Origin: Bromus sterilis
Taxonomy: Eukaryota; Streptophyta; Magnoliopsida; Poales; Poaceae
Direction of reading: 5' to 3'
DNA: 64,000 nt
Assembly: GCA_950022295.1 (NCBI GenBank)
Contig: OX465598.1
Coordinates: forward strand, 94,340,001 to 94,404,000
The notes beneath the pieces are model-generated. The model was given only the letters and a program-made list of their open reading frames with translations. It was not told the DNA's origin and did no database searches. Below are positions 53,181 to 64,000 of this stretch, piece by piece; position 1 is the first letter of the stretch, and the number at the start of each line of letters is the position of its first letter. The position numbers were made by a program, and so were the translations under genes.

Positions 53181-56090
53181 ACATCCCCAAGCTTAATTCC
53201 TGCTCGTCCTCGAGTAGGTAAATGATAACAAGCATAATTTCTGTGGTGACATGCCACACAACCATAAAAGGACTTTTAAGTAAAGCAATCAACGCGTGCA
53301 ATTCAATTCAAGTCTTAACAAGCAAGAGTCTATATTAGCATTGACACAAGCAATAAAAGAACAAAAGGTGGAAGAGCTCTCGCTGTCCGTGACTCGAATG
53401 TCTCCAGTTGGTGTTTGCGTGAAAGAAAGGGATAGGGAAATACGAGAGAAAAAAATACGGTTGTTGAGAACAACTATCTACTAAAGTTTCACACTTGGTC
53501 TCCTTTGGATTCTTATCTGGACTCGTCCCCAGACCACTAGCCAGGTACAAGTCAAACTGATCCACTCCCTTTCGATATTTTGAGCACTCATGCAATGGAT
53601 GAGCGTGAGCAAGAAAGTTGACACCTAAAAGGCGAAACAGAAAGAAGGTGCAGGAGGAAGACAAAAAAGGTGTTAAGGGCTCACATCAATGAGGACAATT
53701 ATAGGCGAGAGAAGGCCATATGATAGATATGATGTGAGGAGTAGGGATTGCCATACAACAGATGCACATGTGAGCTAAAATCTCTCCAAGGGAACTAGTG
53801 GGGGTGCATCTAACTTGCTTGCTCAAGAAGACCTAGAGCTCATTTGAGGAGGCTCATCATTGGAATATACAAGCCAAGTTCTATAGTGTGAAGGGTCCCC
53901 ACATAGCTATATGCATGATGATGATCTCTATGGAGTACAAGGGATAGGAGATGAAGTACTAGTGTGGATCTCTCAAAAGGAATAGTAGTATGCCCCCTTC
54001 TCTCTTTTTATTTTTTTTCTCTTTTTCTCCTTTTTTTATTTTTTTGGTGGCCTCAATGGCTCTTTCTATTTAACTCTCATTTGTCCTCTTTGGGATCTTT
54101 TGACTTTGTCCTCTTTGGGATCTTTTCCTCACTTTAGGGGCAATACTCTATATTTTACAAGAATATAGGAGATCTTTCACACTTTACAAAGGTACTCACA
54201 TAAATAAAATGTAACTATCATGATGCAAATGTATGCTTCTGCCAGGATAGCAGGATATGCAATGATACTAGCGCGTCATGTAGCAATGATTAGGGCAAGG
54301 CCCAACTAGCATGCGGCTCATCGATCAAGCAAGTAGCATGTATGACATGAAGATCAATTCATGAGAAGGTGGATGTTGCATGTCAATGTATCTCGGAAAG
54401 GCTATGGAAATGCCTTGTAGGTAGGTATGGTGGCTGTTTTGAGGAAAGATATAAGGAGGCTTATGATGACAGAGCGTATCGTTCCAAGGGTTTGGATGCA
54501 CCGGCGAAGTATGCGCCAACTCTCGAGGTGAGAAAGGGCAATGCACGGTACAGAAGAGGCTAGAAAAAGTATAGGTGGGTGGAAGTGTCAACTTTCGAAT
54601 ACTCACATTAGTCCGAAGAACTCATGCACTTATTATCGGTAACTCTCAATCTAATCAGGAGGTTCACAAAGAGACAGGTACCCCGAGGAAGAGTGTATGG
54701 GGGTTTGGTTATCCTTGCGCATCCTCGACTCATGGTACGTGAGTGTACTCTAATATTCAAACCCTCCAGAGGTTAGTGATCCATCTAGTAGCTAGAGTTC
54801 TCAACAGGGGTTTTTGGTTTTCGAAAAACAAACGTATTGCCCAAAATACGACATCTATCACTAATAGGCAAGAGCTCTTGACACCATAAGTTCAAACATT
54901 ACTCTAGTCAATACCTCAAAACTATTGCAAGTTACTACTACAAAGAGAACAACAACTTTAACTACCTACTTTCAGTCAAGATATAGAACTCAGTGCAACA
55001 GGAAAACTCTCTAACAAGATAAAACATGCAACCTATAGAAAGTTCAACCTAAGACAAAAATAAAAGCTCTAGAAAAACTAAAGCACTACAACTAAACAGA
55101 ACAACAGCTAAGAAAAGAAAAAGAACAGCTCACAGCTAAAAGAATAAGCATGCAAATCATATGAGGAGTTCTAGTTCAAGCGGAGCGTGAATCTCTCCCA
55201 CACAAAAGAGTAAGTTGGGTTCTAACTTGTTACTACAACAAACAAAGAAAAAGAAAACTAAAAACAAAACCTACTAGCGAGACGCTCCAAGAATAGCACA
55301 TAATGCATGAAGTGATAAAAATATAGTGCAACGAGAGACGAACTGATAATTGTTGATGAAGAAGGTGATGCAAGGGGGCATCCCCAAGCTTAGATGCTTG
55401 AGTCTCCTTGAATATTTATTGGGGGTGCACATGGGCTTCCCCAAGCTTGAGCGTTTGACCCTCCTGAATCTTCTTTCATCATCTTCCATCGCGCACTTGA
55501 AAACTCCCTTCATACATAACTCATTGTAGGCTGATTAGAGAGGTTAGTACCCTAATAAAATGATTTTCCTCTACTGTAAATAAAGATTTCCAGGAAGAGC
55601 TACTGTTTCCCAAGATTGCCAAAAGGTTTTTGCAAAGAAAAAGTAAGCTTAAGGTTTGCAAAACTGAAGAGAGACAAAACGTGGCAGAATCTGTGAAAAA
55701 CAGAACAGCAGATAGAAACGAATTTTTTAGGGGTACTTCTGCAACTCAAATAAAAAAACTCAGAACATACGGAAGTTTCGTAATTGTATAGAGCACGCTG
55801 TGTAAAACATTCAGATCAAAAAGATGAAATGGGATTTTTCTCTAATTTTTCTAGTCACGAGGACAGAATCTGTTTTCTGGACAGCATGTCACAACTTTTA
55901 CTTCCCTTGCCGTATGAGGCTAAACTTGGCACAAAGCTTGAAAAGTAAAGATACAATGATGTTGCTAAAGTAGTAAAAATAATCAAGACCACTAAGAACA
56001 GAACAAAAGCAAAAAGAAAAACCTAAATTTGTCGCGGTCTGCCTCCCGAAAGCGCTCTTTAGAGCCATTAGCTAGGCTTAAAGCAGAAGA
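53181..56090 (-). other. Element G 3' non-coding region and polypurine tract
   Basis: Minus strand AAGCTTGGGGATGT borders the LTR. No supported ORF. A long pyrimidine tract (53994-54045) is followed by a direct repeat of 'ttgtcctctttgggatcttt' at 54081-54100 and 54106-54125. From about 54190 on it follows the left end of element A. Confidence 0.65.
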
Positions 56091-58127
56091 TCAAGTCTTT
56101 TCAAGAGAGTAACTAGCCCGTGTGACGGACTCAAAAGGTAACTTAATCTTTTTCCTAGGAAAATGTTCCATCCCTTTCTTGAGAGGGAATTGGAATTTGA
56201 TAGTTCCCTCTTTCATGTCAATGATAGCACCAACTGTGCGAAGAAAAGGACGTCCCAAAATAATTGGACAAGAGGGCTCACACTCAATGTCCATAATAGT
56301 GAAATCAATGGGAACATAATTGTCATTGACAATGATAAGAACATCGTCGATATTCCCCAAAGGTTTCTTTATGGAAGAATCAACAAGACGAACACCAAAA
56401 TAACAAGGATCAAAAGGTTTCAATTCAAGCATATCATACATTCTTTTGGGCATAACAGAGGTACTTGCTCCAACATCACAAAGAGCATAACAAGAGAAGT
56501 TATTCAATTTAATTTTTATCATAGGATCCCAACCATATTCTAGCTTCCTAGGTATGGAGGCTTCTAGTCTAAGTTTCTCCTCCCTAACTTTGATTAGAGC
56601 ATTGGTCATATGCTCTGTGAAGGCAAGATTGAGTGTGCTAGTGTGGGGTCTCTAGACATCTTGTGTAGGAAACCAATAACTTTAGGTAAAGTGCAGTTGT
56701 CAAAGTCTAGGTCACTACTATCTATCAAGGAGGTAGTGATATCATTTAGGTTCACTTGTTTGAAAGCCTCTATGTTCATAGAGGTTTCTTCATCTATGGT
56801 TGAGGTGGTAGCATCACCATTGATAGGTCCAGTGGGACTAGGGGTGTGATGGGTGCTAACAGTTTGGACATCCTCAACTACTTGGATAGTAGCTACTGTG
56901 TGGTAGGTAGGAAGGCTCTTAATTCTCTCTTCTTCCTCCTTTTCTCTAGCCCATCTCTCTTTGAGTTTAGCCATCATCCTAATATTTTCATTGATTTGTA
57001 ACTGGATAGCATTAATAGGAGTGACCTTACTCTCCTCAAGGGGAGAGGTTCTAATTTTTAACATCTCAACATCAAGGGCTAAGTTTTCTACCTTCAAACA
57101 AATATTATCTAATTTATCCAATTTCTCCTCCACACTCTTGTTGAAGGCTTTCTGGGTAGTGATAAAGTTTTTGAGCAAGGTCTCTAGTTCTGAAGTGGAT
57201 TTTCTGGTGGTAGGATAAGTGTTGTTCCCATAGTTGTTGGATGGGAAAGTCCTAGGATTGTTGCTACCAAAGTTACTCCTATAAGCATTATTGTTGAAGT
57301 TGTTTCTAGAGACAAAATTAACATCTACTTGCTCCTGAGCAACCAAAGAATTTAAAGGAACATCTTGAGGATCAATAGAAGGTTGCTTGGTAAGTAGAGA
57401 CATGATAAGGTCAACCTTTTCATTTAAAGAGGAGATCTCCTCGACAGAGTTTACCTTCTTACCGGTTGGAGATCTCTCGGTGTGCCATTGCGAGTAGTTC
57501 AGCATCATCTCATCAAGTAGCTTTGTGGCAGCACCAAGCGTGGTTGACATAAAAGTTCCTCCCGCGGCCGAATCTAGCAGGTTCTGCGAGGTGAAGTTCA
57601 AGCCTGCATAAGAAAGTCTGGATAACCATCCAGGTAGTCAGTCCATGTGTGGGGCAGTTCTTGACAAGCGTCTTCATACGTTCCCAAGCTTGGGCAACGT
57701 GTTCATTATCCAATTGCCTGAAATTCATAATGTTACTCCTCAATTGAATAATTTTAGCAGGGGGATAGTACTTCCCTATAAAAGCATCTTTGCATTCACT
57801 CCAAGAATCGATATTGTTCTTGGGCAAAGACTGTAGCCACTCCTTGGCTCTTCCTCTCAAAGAGAAAGCAAAAAGCTTCAGCTTGACGATGTCTCCATCC
57901 ACTTCCTTGTATTTCTGCATGTCGCAGAGCTCGATAAAGTTGTTTAAGTGCAAGGCGGCATCTTCTCCTTCTCCTGAGAATTGATCTTTCATGACAAGGT
58001 TAATCAGAGCAGGTTTAATCTCATAAGAAGGTGCTGAAGTGGCAGGTGGAGCAATAGGAGTGCAGATAAAGTCACTGTTGTTGTGACTAGTGAAGTCACA
58101 CAACTTAGTGTTTTCATTGGAACCCAT
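56091..58127 (-). pseudogene. gag-pro: Gag-protease of element G, two frameshifts
   Basis: Same protein as in element A, starting MGSNENTKLCDF at 58127. The gag domain (SLRGRAKEWLQSLP, FIGKYYPP, LDNEHVAQAWERMK) reads in one frame to about 57615, where one extra base relative to A shifts it. The second frame (57601 to 56606) carries LNFTSQNLLDSAAGG, the Asn-rich linker and a helical, heptad-like stretch (LEESKVTPINAIQLQINENI) that differs from A. One G is missing in a G run near 56652, shifting to the third frame, where the retropepsin motif CDVGASTS and IILGRPFL occur. This copy keeps the basic C-terminus (HFPRKKIKLPFES, stop at 56091) lost from A. No zinc knuckle and no pol. Confidence 0.85.
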
Positions 58128-58254
58128 AGTAGCAGCAGGTATTTTTGGTATTTTTGATGAAGGACACAAAAGTAAAAAAATGAAAGGTAAACTAACAAGA
58201 CTAAAAAGAAAAGGTAAAAGATAGTGTGCAACTCCCCTATCTTGTAGACTTGAG

Positions 58255-58272
58255 TCCCCGGAAACGGTGCCA
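58255..58272 (-). other. Primer-binding site, element G (tRNA-Asp type)
   Basis: Minus strand TGGCACCGTTTCCGGGGA, two mismatches from the site in C, D and E; 10 bp from the LTR edge. Confidence 0.75.
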
Positions 58273-58294
58273 GAAATTTTCTTGATGGCTTCTC

Positions 58295-61200
58295 TGTCAC
58301 AACCCCAAGTTAGGTATGTGCTAGGATCAAGTGCTACCTTGCATTCATGCAAGAATTTCAAATTCAAAATCAAAAATGGGGAATAGAAAAGCCCTGAGAA
58401 ATTAAATCAAATGGCCAGATAAAAATCTTTTTCCAAAAATCATTTGAACATTTGGTAAATTCTTATAAATGGTGCTGATCATTTTAAAAATGGTTTGGGA
58501 TCAATCCCATGCACATGGAATTTTCTAATATTCAAAAGGTGCTCTGGAAATTAAAGTTTACCCCTATTTGAGTTGAAATTCAAATGTTTTGAATTTCAAA
58601 AATGTCCAATTTATTTATGTGACTAGCTACTGGTCACCTAGGATTTATAAAAGTATTTGGACATTTATTAAAAATGCCTAGCTAATTTTAATCTAGGCAA
58701 AACAAATGAAACAGAAAAGAATAAAAAGAAAAAGGCAGGCAGAGCTTACCTGTTGCCTCAGGCGAGGCCCACTTACCTGGCCGGCCCAGCCCACCAGGAC
58801 CCTCCCGTGTCGTCTTCCTCCCCGCGGCTCCAAGCAGTTCGCTGGAGCCGGGAGCGCGGCGACGACACCACGACGATGCCGCGCCTTCTAGGCCTTCCCC
58901 CTCCTTCTCTCTCTCGCCACGCACGCCTGGGAAGCTCCCAGTTCTTTTCCCCCCCTCTGGAACCCTCTTTTCCTTCTCTCCCGTGCGATCCCGTGAGGAA
59001 CCGAGAGCTCGACCTCGCCGACGTCGTGCCCGCACGCGGCCACCGTGCTCCTCACGCCGCTGCACCTTGTCCAGTCTCTCCAGCGGCGTCGACTACGTCT
59101 TCACGATCAAGCAATCGAACCAAACTGCACCAAGGACGACGCCAGCCCCAAGGATCCGCCGCTGGCCGCCGAGAGAAGGAGCTCCAAATTAGTCGCCGTC
59201 GAGAGACCCCTGACCCCGCCGTCCTCTCCATTCGATCCAGGGTGAGCCGCTCGTCAGTTTGCCCCCTTCCCCACCTCCTCTCGTTCCCTCTCGCGTACTT
59301 CCGGCGAGGACAGTGGCCGGACCGCCGCCGCGGTTGACGCTGTCGTCGCCACAGACCGTGCCTTTGAACCCCTCCTACGCCAGGCGATGCGCAAGACGAA
59401 GAGGCACCTCCCAGTGCTCCCCGTTCTTTCTCCCGTGCCCTGGAACCTTTTCCCGACGAGCACCGTGCTCCGGTCGCCGCCGATGTTGGGGTTGCCGTAG
59501 CCAGAGGCCTCCCGGCGAGCCCCAGCTAGCCCTAGCCGATGAGGACGAGCCCCAACTACACGCCCGTGCCCCCAGCCTTCTTCCCCGTGCCCGGAAACCA
59601 CTCCCCGGCCGAGCGCCGCCGTGCCGTGGTCGCCGGCGGTTAGCCGCCGGGCAATCAGCCCTAATGACCCCCTAAACACCCCCTAACCCCACTGACCACT
59701 GGGCCCCAGCCCCTAATCGCACTGTTAGTGTTAAACTAACAGGGGATTAAACCCACAGAGGCTGACCAGTAGGGCCCATTGTCAGTTTGACTCGGGTCAA
59801 CTCCCCCCTGACGTAAGCACTGCGCCAGGCTGACGCAGTAATGCCTTAAATCGATTTATTTAAATCCAGAAATTCCAGAAAATAGGCTAAACTTTGGAAA
59901 TTCATAATTAATTCATCCTAACTCCAAATATAGCAAATAATATATGAAAAATGATCAGGAGAAAATTATCTTTCCAAATATGCAACTTTCAACTATGTTG
60001 GAGCTGATTTTAAAATGGGACCAGTAGCATATGTCATTTGGTTTATTTGAATTTAATTCAAATTCAAATCAATTGATTTTGCAACTTGGACCATGGAATT
60101 ATGCTACATTTCACCTACACTTCAGAAGCTTATCACACACATGATCATTTGGATTACAAAATACAAATGCTAGCAAATGCAACTAGGATCAAATTAAATA
60201 CATTTGGAGTTTGGAATTTGAATTCACTTTCAAATCAACTTCAATTTAAATTGTTGCAAATGGAACCTAGATCACATCAATGCAGTTCACATCATTTGAA
60301 AACATAATCATGTGCTTGAGCATTGCAATTTATTTATGCTTTGTTTATATTGTTTGCTCGGATAGAAGTGGATCCGGAGCAAGAGGTCACCCCCTACGTT
60401 GAAGACCCCGAACCCGAACCTCGTCAGCAAGGCAAGCAAAACCTCATTGATCATGTCGATAAAATCCCACTTCCCTCTCATGTCTCGCTTATGCATTGTA
60501 TAGGATGATCACCATGTTACGATTCTACCACATAGATGAACCCATTCCTTTGCATGACCTATCTTTTGTCACAGTAGTAAGCAAACCACAATCCTAGCAA
60601 ATGTAGGAGTTGAATGATATCATGTGGCCCCTGCAAATGTTATCGCTTATTGCATGCTTAGTAAGATACCATGTTGTTACTGTGATGTGAGTCGGGATGG
60701 TAGTGATCATGTTGTTGATGGTAGAAAAGTGTTGGTGAATCGACCCTAATACAAGGTGAACGATGAGAGGCTGTGTAGGAGTACACGGTGGGTTGTCTCG
60801 TTGAACACCGCCCTAAGTCCGAGTTCTTGTGTGGTGATCCAAGATGAAGAGTACAACCACACATTGGGCTCACTGACCCCTCTCGACTTATTAACTCATC
60901 CCTTTCGATGTCCAGATGTCGCAGTAGTTCGGAGTTCTGGTAGGCTTGTGGCCTGGATGCTAAGTGAGAGAACGGCTCATCCGAGACCGGCTTATGCACC
61001 ACGCACACATCGCTTGGGTCCACTTCGGTAAACCGGCCGGGTTCACGATAGTGGTAGCCACCCAAGTAGGCGGCTTTCTTGGACTAGATAGGCTATGAGG
61101 TAACAGTTGTGGTGGCATCCCCGCTGTCATCTCTTGATCGGTGACACTCAAAAGGCGGTAACTGATGGCATGTGTGTGTAGCGGTACACCCTTGCAAGGT

Positions 61201-62353
61201 TATCAAAACTATTCGAATAGCCGCGTCCGCGGTTATGGACTACTTGGAAAGCTTAGCTTGATTATTAGATAACTTGAACCGGATACTTCTAAAACACACC
61301 AAGATAAGTGTGAGTGCTATGGCGTGCTTTCTCGTGGGGAAGTCGAGGAAGGCACCATAGTGGTGTAATTGGTTGGTGAAAGTAGTGGACTCGTGTACGC
61401 TTCTTACCTCAAAGTCTGGTAGTCGTAGTTCAGGACTAGCCAAGTCAAAGCTGGCATTTCTGCAAGTGAACCCCACCTCCCTTTACCTTGATACATGTGC
61501 ATGAGTAGTATAGTTCCTATGTAAGTCTTGTTGAGTACGCCTTTGTACTCACGTTTGCTTAATATATGTTTTAGATGACGCCACTGACCCAGAAGGTGGC
61601 TTCTTCATCGAGCTGGACGACTGAAGTTAAGCTAGTCTAGTCCCAGTCAGCAGACTGGTTCCCTCGTGGAGGGCTTTATGTTTGAATAAGGCTTCTTAAG
61701 CCAATTTGTTAAACTTGTCTGTACCCAGACATAATTTGCTTCCGCTTCGTGATGTAATGTTGGATCACATGTATGTGATCTCTGTGTGTACTCTATAAGA
61801 GTTATAAATAAAATGTACACTTTGTAGAGAATTGCAATGGTACCTGCTGTTCATACAAGGCATGTGTGTTGCGTGTATGTTTATGACATGCATGTCTTTG
61901 TATGGGTTTTCGAGACCTTAGTTGTGTTCTGGCTGGCGGTCTTTCATACACCAAGTGGCCCTTAGATGTGCGCAGCTTGGGGCATCGCGATGCGATTGTT
62001 CGAGACTCGGTCTCGGGCACACTTTGTGGTATGATCGAGCCCGCCCTAGACCCCGACTAAGTGATCGGGCTGGAGTAAGTCTATGTAAGAGTTTTGAGAT
62101 AGTCGATAATATGGTTGAGGCGACTTGTCTTTGAATATGGGAGTTCACCACCCATATCAGTAGACTTGTGTGCGTACGATGAGGACCCATTACAGTTGAT
62201 CATCCGGCCTGGACGGGATGCCCCTCACGTACGATGCTTTCCGAGAATGTTCAGTGCTTGGCCTTGTCTGCTTAGACAAGTGGGTGCGGTTCTCGGCTCT
62301 CCATATGACTATGTCTTAACTGTACTTGCATACGCTAACCCCGGGTCCCGACA
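58295..62353 (+). repeat. 5' LTR of element H
   Basis: 4059 bp, TGTCACAACCCC...GGGTCCCGACA, with TGTC/GACA ends. GC-rich leader at 58760-59680. TATA-like TATAAAAG at 58646-58653 is a weak candidate promoter. Palindrome row at 61190-61240 and an extra stem at 61327-61351. Confidence 0.88.
61190..61240 (+). repeat. Palindrome row shared by long LTRs (H copy)
   Basis: CCTTGCAAGG at 61190-61199, CTATTCGAATAG at 61209-61220, CCGC spacer, GTCCGCGGTTATGGAC at 61225-61240; all three stems perfect. Confidence 0.75.
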
Positions 62354-62357
62354 GACT

Positions 62358-62369
62358 TGGTATCAGAGC
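62358..62369 (+). other. Primer-binding site, H (initiator tRNA-Met)
   Basis: TGGTATCAGAGC, the standard plant iMet site, 4 bp after the LTR. Confidence 0.92.
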
Positions 62370-62778
62370 AGGACTGACTGTAGGACTAGTAGCCTTGGCC
62401 GAAGTCGAGTCTAGCTTGCTATAGTTATATAGTTACTCTGGGTATATAAGGGAACAACGTAAGGCTTCATTTTTCTCCTTACCCCCTTCGTTCTGAGTTC
62501 TGAGTCACCCTCATCTTGTTCCACTGGAAGATAGGACTAGGCTCTTCTCTGTCTGATTAGCACATCTCGTTGATTGCTTCCTTATAGCCGTAGGAAAGTT
62601 GTGTCCAGGTTTTTCTAGCATTGTTGTAATGCTGATTTCTTACATCGTATTATGTAAGTGTTGTTTGCATATTGAAAGAAATTGTCATTTCTTACAATTA
62701 CAGCCGTTATGCTGTCCGAGTCATTCCAGGTTTATCTCATAATCTGATGCATTTGCAAACTCTTGCTTTCTGTTTCAG
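62370..62778 (+). other. H leader between primer site and upstream ORF
   Basis: No ORF. Donor-like ATG|TAAGT (GTAAGT at 62654-62659) and a pyrimidine-rich acceptor-like CTTTCTGTTTCAG ending at 62778 directly before the ORF ATG. Confidence 0.5.
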
Positions 62779-63558
62779 ATGGCAAATCTTCCCCCTCGGC
62801 AGATTGTTCGTTTGACCAGGTGCCTCGGTGTGCGTGGCCATCCCGCCACGTTGATCGAGATGATGTCCTACGTGGGATATCGATGGTACCCTGAGTACAC
62901 CATCGAGGAGAAGTTCCACGACGTCAACCAGACGCAGTTTCACTGCATTGTCCGGATCTACCCACACCACGTTGGAGTCACCCAGCCTATCCACTTTGGA
63001 CATGGCATCGGCGTTACCGAGAACATGGCTGTGCAGGATGCTGCATATTCATGTATTACTCTGCTGAGAGAGGAGCACACTTTGCTGAGAGAGACTTCTT
63101 TCCGCTATATCCCTGCTGCACTTCCAGGAGAAGAGGGATATTACACCGGACTCTACTCAGATCACTCCGCAGAGGATCCAGCACTCCAGGTGACTGCTAG
63201 GTTTGCTAGTGACAGAGATCGTGATGCACGCGCTCTCCGTTTTGAGCTCCACGCCACCCGTGTTCGTCTGTACCGAGCACTGACGCTCTTGGCACCCTTT
63301 GTGAGCGTGGGATCAGTGGAGTACGATGCGATCTATCCAGTGAGGACCCAGATGCCTTCTCGAGTTGCTTGGCCCGAGATTGGAGGAGTTTTTCCACCCC
63401 GTGGTCCTTTGCTTCCACCCTACACTGAACCTAGGCCCCATCCTTGCCCAAATGGATTTCAGGGTCCACAAGCCTCCGTGTTTTCCGATGGTCACCTCCA
63501 GCTACCGGGATACGCGGGTAACTTTTACGAGGACTACTATGGAGATGGAGATGAGTGA
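62779..63558 (+). CDS. Upstream ORF (ORF0) of element H, possible dsRNA-binding-like fold
   Basis: 259 aa, ATG at 62779, stop at 63558, fully open. Residues about 22-97 follow the alpha-beta-beta-beta-alpha order of dsRNA-binding domains: helix ATLIEMMSYVG, strands YTIEEKF, FHCIVRIYP and IHFGHGIG, then helix TENMAVQDAAYSCITLLREE. The last resembles the GxGxSKKxAKxxAA helix but lacks its lysines. A second helical part (RALRFELHATRVRLYRALTLL, about residues 150-175) and a proline-rich, acidic-ended tail follow. I do not recognise a gag, pol or env motif. From memory, ORFs of unknown function upstream of gag (orf0) are reported in rice RIRE3/RIRE8-type elements. The dsRNA-binding idea is my inference from pattern only. 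Other possibilities are a capsid accessory or an unrelated alpha-beta domain. Confidence 0.7.
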   Translation: MANLPPRQIVRLTRCLGVRGHPATLIEMMSYVGYRWYPEYTIEEKFHDVNQTQFHCIVRIYPHHVGVTQPIHFGHGIGVTENMAVQDAAYSCITLLREEHTLLRETSFRYIPAALPGEEGYYTGLYSDHSAEDPALQVTARFASDRDRDARALRFELHATRVRLYRALTLLAPFVSVGSVEYDAIYPVRTQMPSRVAWPEIGGVFPPRGPLLPPYTEPRPHPCPNGFQGPQASVFSDGHLQLPGYAGNFYEDYYGDGDE

Positions 63559-63890
63559 GACCGCCTGTGGTCTTACTTAGTGAGGATGTAGTAGTATCCT
63601 AGTATATTGTAAGCAAGGTGTCTAAGTTCCAGAGGCTTAGATAAATAATGTATAGGAAGTCAGAGTGCCTCTGAAGGATGTATCATCTTCATCACGTTTG
63701 TATTAGCTTGGTGCTTGTACTAAAACGATGTATGGTTTGTATGACAGCTTGTGAATATATGGCTTGTATGCTTTTATCACCATGTTGTCCAGATGATTAC
63801 TTCCTTTGCTCTGTAATCCTTCCAGTACTTCAATACCTTGATTAGTCTCTTGAAATCAACTCTGTTTGACTTGGGTTTTTCACCTTCAGG
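63559..63890 (+). other. Spacer between ORF0 and gag of H
   Basis: AT-rich, no ORF. Ends with acceptor-like TTTTTCACCTTCAG|G right before the gag ATG. Confidence 0.5.
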
Positions 63891-64000
63891 ATGTCTCAAG
63901 GAACCCGTGGCCAGGTTGGTCGTAACCAAGGTCGTGGGAACAACCAGGAGGAAGACAACCTTCCACCCCCACCCACGATGGCCCCAGTTCTGATGGAGGT
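63891..64000 (+). CDS. gag: Gag of element H, N-terminus only (cut by window end)
   Basis: ATG at 63891 opens MSQGTRGQVGRNQGRGNNQ, followed by acidic and poly-proline sequence (LPPPPTMAPVLMEV) to the window end, 36 codons with no stop. The Arg/Gly-rich start and the PPPP-then-MxxVLM pattern parallel the F gag (MAGRGGRGRGANDPPPPPDYMAAMM), which supports identification. The gag domain itself is not in view. The ATG sits one base after an AG, exactly as in F (36771). Confidence 0.7.
   Translation, partial: MSQGTRGQVGRNQGRGNNQEEDNLPPPPTMAPVLME

Larger units (their letters stand above)
48377..58294 (-). mobile_element. Element G: second gag-protease-only element of the A family, interrupted by a solo LTR and by H
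   Basis: Minus strand: first 12 bp of the 5' LTR (58294-58283), primer site, gag-protease pseudogene, 3' non-coding region, polypurine tract, 3' LTR (53180-48377, split by the solo LTR). Its 5' LTR is cut by H at 58295. The LTR start words 'tgatggcttctc' occur at both 48377 and 58283, which proves the pairing. Confidence 0.85.
58295..64000 (+). mobile_element. Element H: lineage-2 gypsy element with an extra ORF before gag (runs off the window)
   Basis: 5' LTR (58295-62353), iMet primer site, leader, 259-aa ORF, gag start at 63891. Left flank 'ttctc' (58290-58294) is the last bit of element G's 5' LTR. Pol and 3' LTR are outside. Confidence 0.85.

Noticed and set aside
58753..59679. Long Pro/Arg/Ser ORFs in the H LTR
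   Set aside because: GC-rich LTR leader; no domain and open on both strands.

Overview
This is a plant nuclear-genome window made almost wholly of nested LTR retrotransposons. I find no host gene, rRNA, tRNA gene, CRISPR array or bacterial feature. The organism is most likely a large-genome Pooideae grass such as a wheat, rye or barley relative. That rests on TGATACGTC...-type LTRs primed by tRNA-Asp, 4-kb GC-rich LTRs primed by initiator tRNA-Met, gag-only non-autonomous gypsy elements, and insertion depth. Species and family names were not searched.

Two lineages are present. Lineage 1 has LTRs of about 1.3-1.6 kb (TGAT...ATCA) and a primer site complementary to the 3' end of tRNA-Asp: elements A (1-5781, minus), C (11796-16306, minus), LTR fragments X and Y (16307-16834), D (16835-20292, plus), E (20571-47689, minus) and G (48377-58294, minus). 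Only D looks like the front half of an autonomous element. A and G carry gag-protease only, C an acidic ORF, and E gag-protease plus a second, fully open ORF of 400 aa. Lineage 2 has LTRs of 3.3-4.3 kb (TGT...ACA), with a TGGTATCAGAG-type primer site wherever that site is visible: LTR B (5782-11795), two solo LTRs (8124-11461 plus; 49476-52968 minus), an old F-family LTR (20293-20570 and 47690-48376, minus), the young F locus (30701-45501, plus) and H (58295-64000, plus). F encodes gag, protease, RT, RNase H, integrase and a chromodomain-like tail, so it is a chromovirus, probably Tekay/Del-like. H has an extra ORF upstream of gag. A separate 3.1-kb non-autonomous element (26156-29259) has 598-bp LTRs.

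Layout from left to right: A and a solo LTR sit in LTR B, B sits in C, and C sits in LTR fragment X. X was also entered by Y, Y by D, D by the old F LTR, and the old F LTR by both E and G. E was entered by the 3.1-kb element and by the young F locus. G was entered by a solo LTR and by H. Junctions are supported by target-site duplications: GTAGG/GTAGG for the 3.1-kb element, ATATT/ATATT for the minus solo LTR, tcgtg/tcgcg for the plus solo LTR and cctgc/gctgc for E.

The most interesting signals are four. (1) A row of short palindromes (TGCA-centred stem, 12-14-bp stem, fixed 4-nt CCGN-type spacer, GTCC...GGAC stem) recurs in four different lineage-2 LTR families with compensatory base changes. 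(2) H has an upstream ORF whose N-terminal half looks like a degenerate dsRNA-binding fold. (3) Splice-like sites sit directly before gag in both F and H. (4) An LTR-like GC box with a donor-like site lies inside E, upstream of its intact second ORF.
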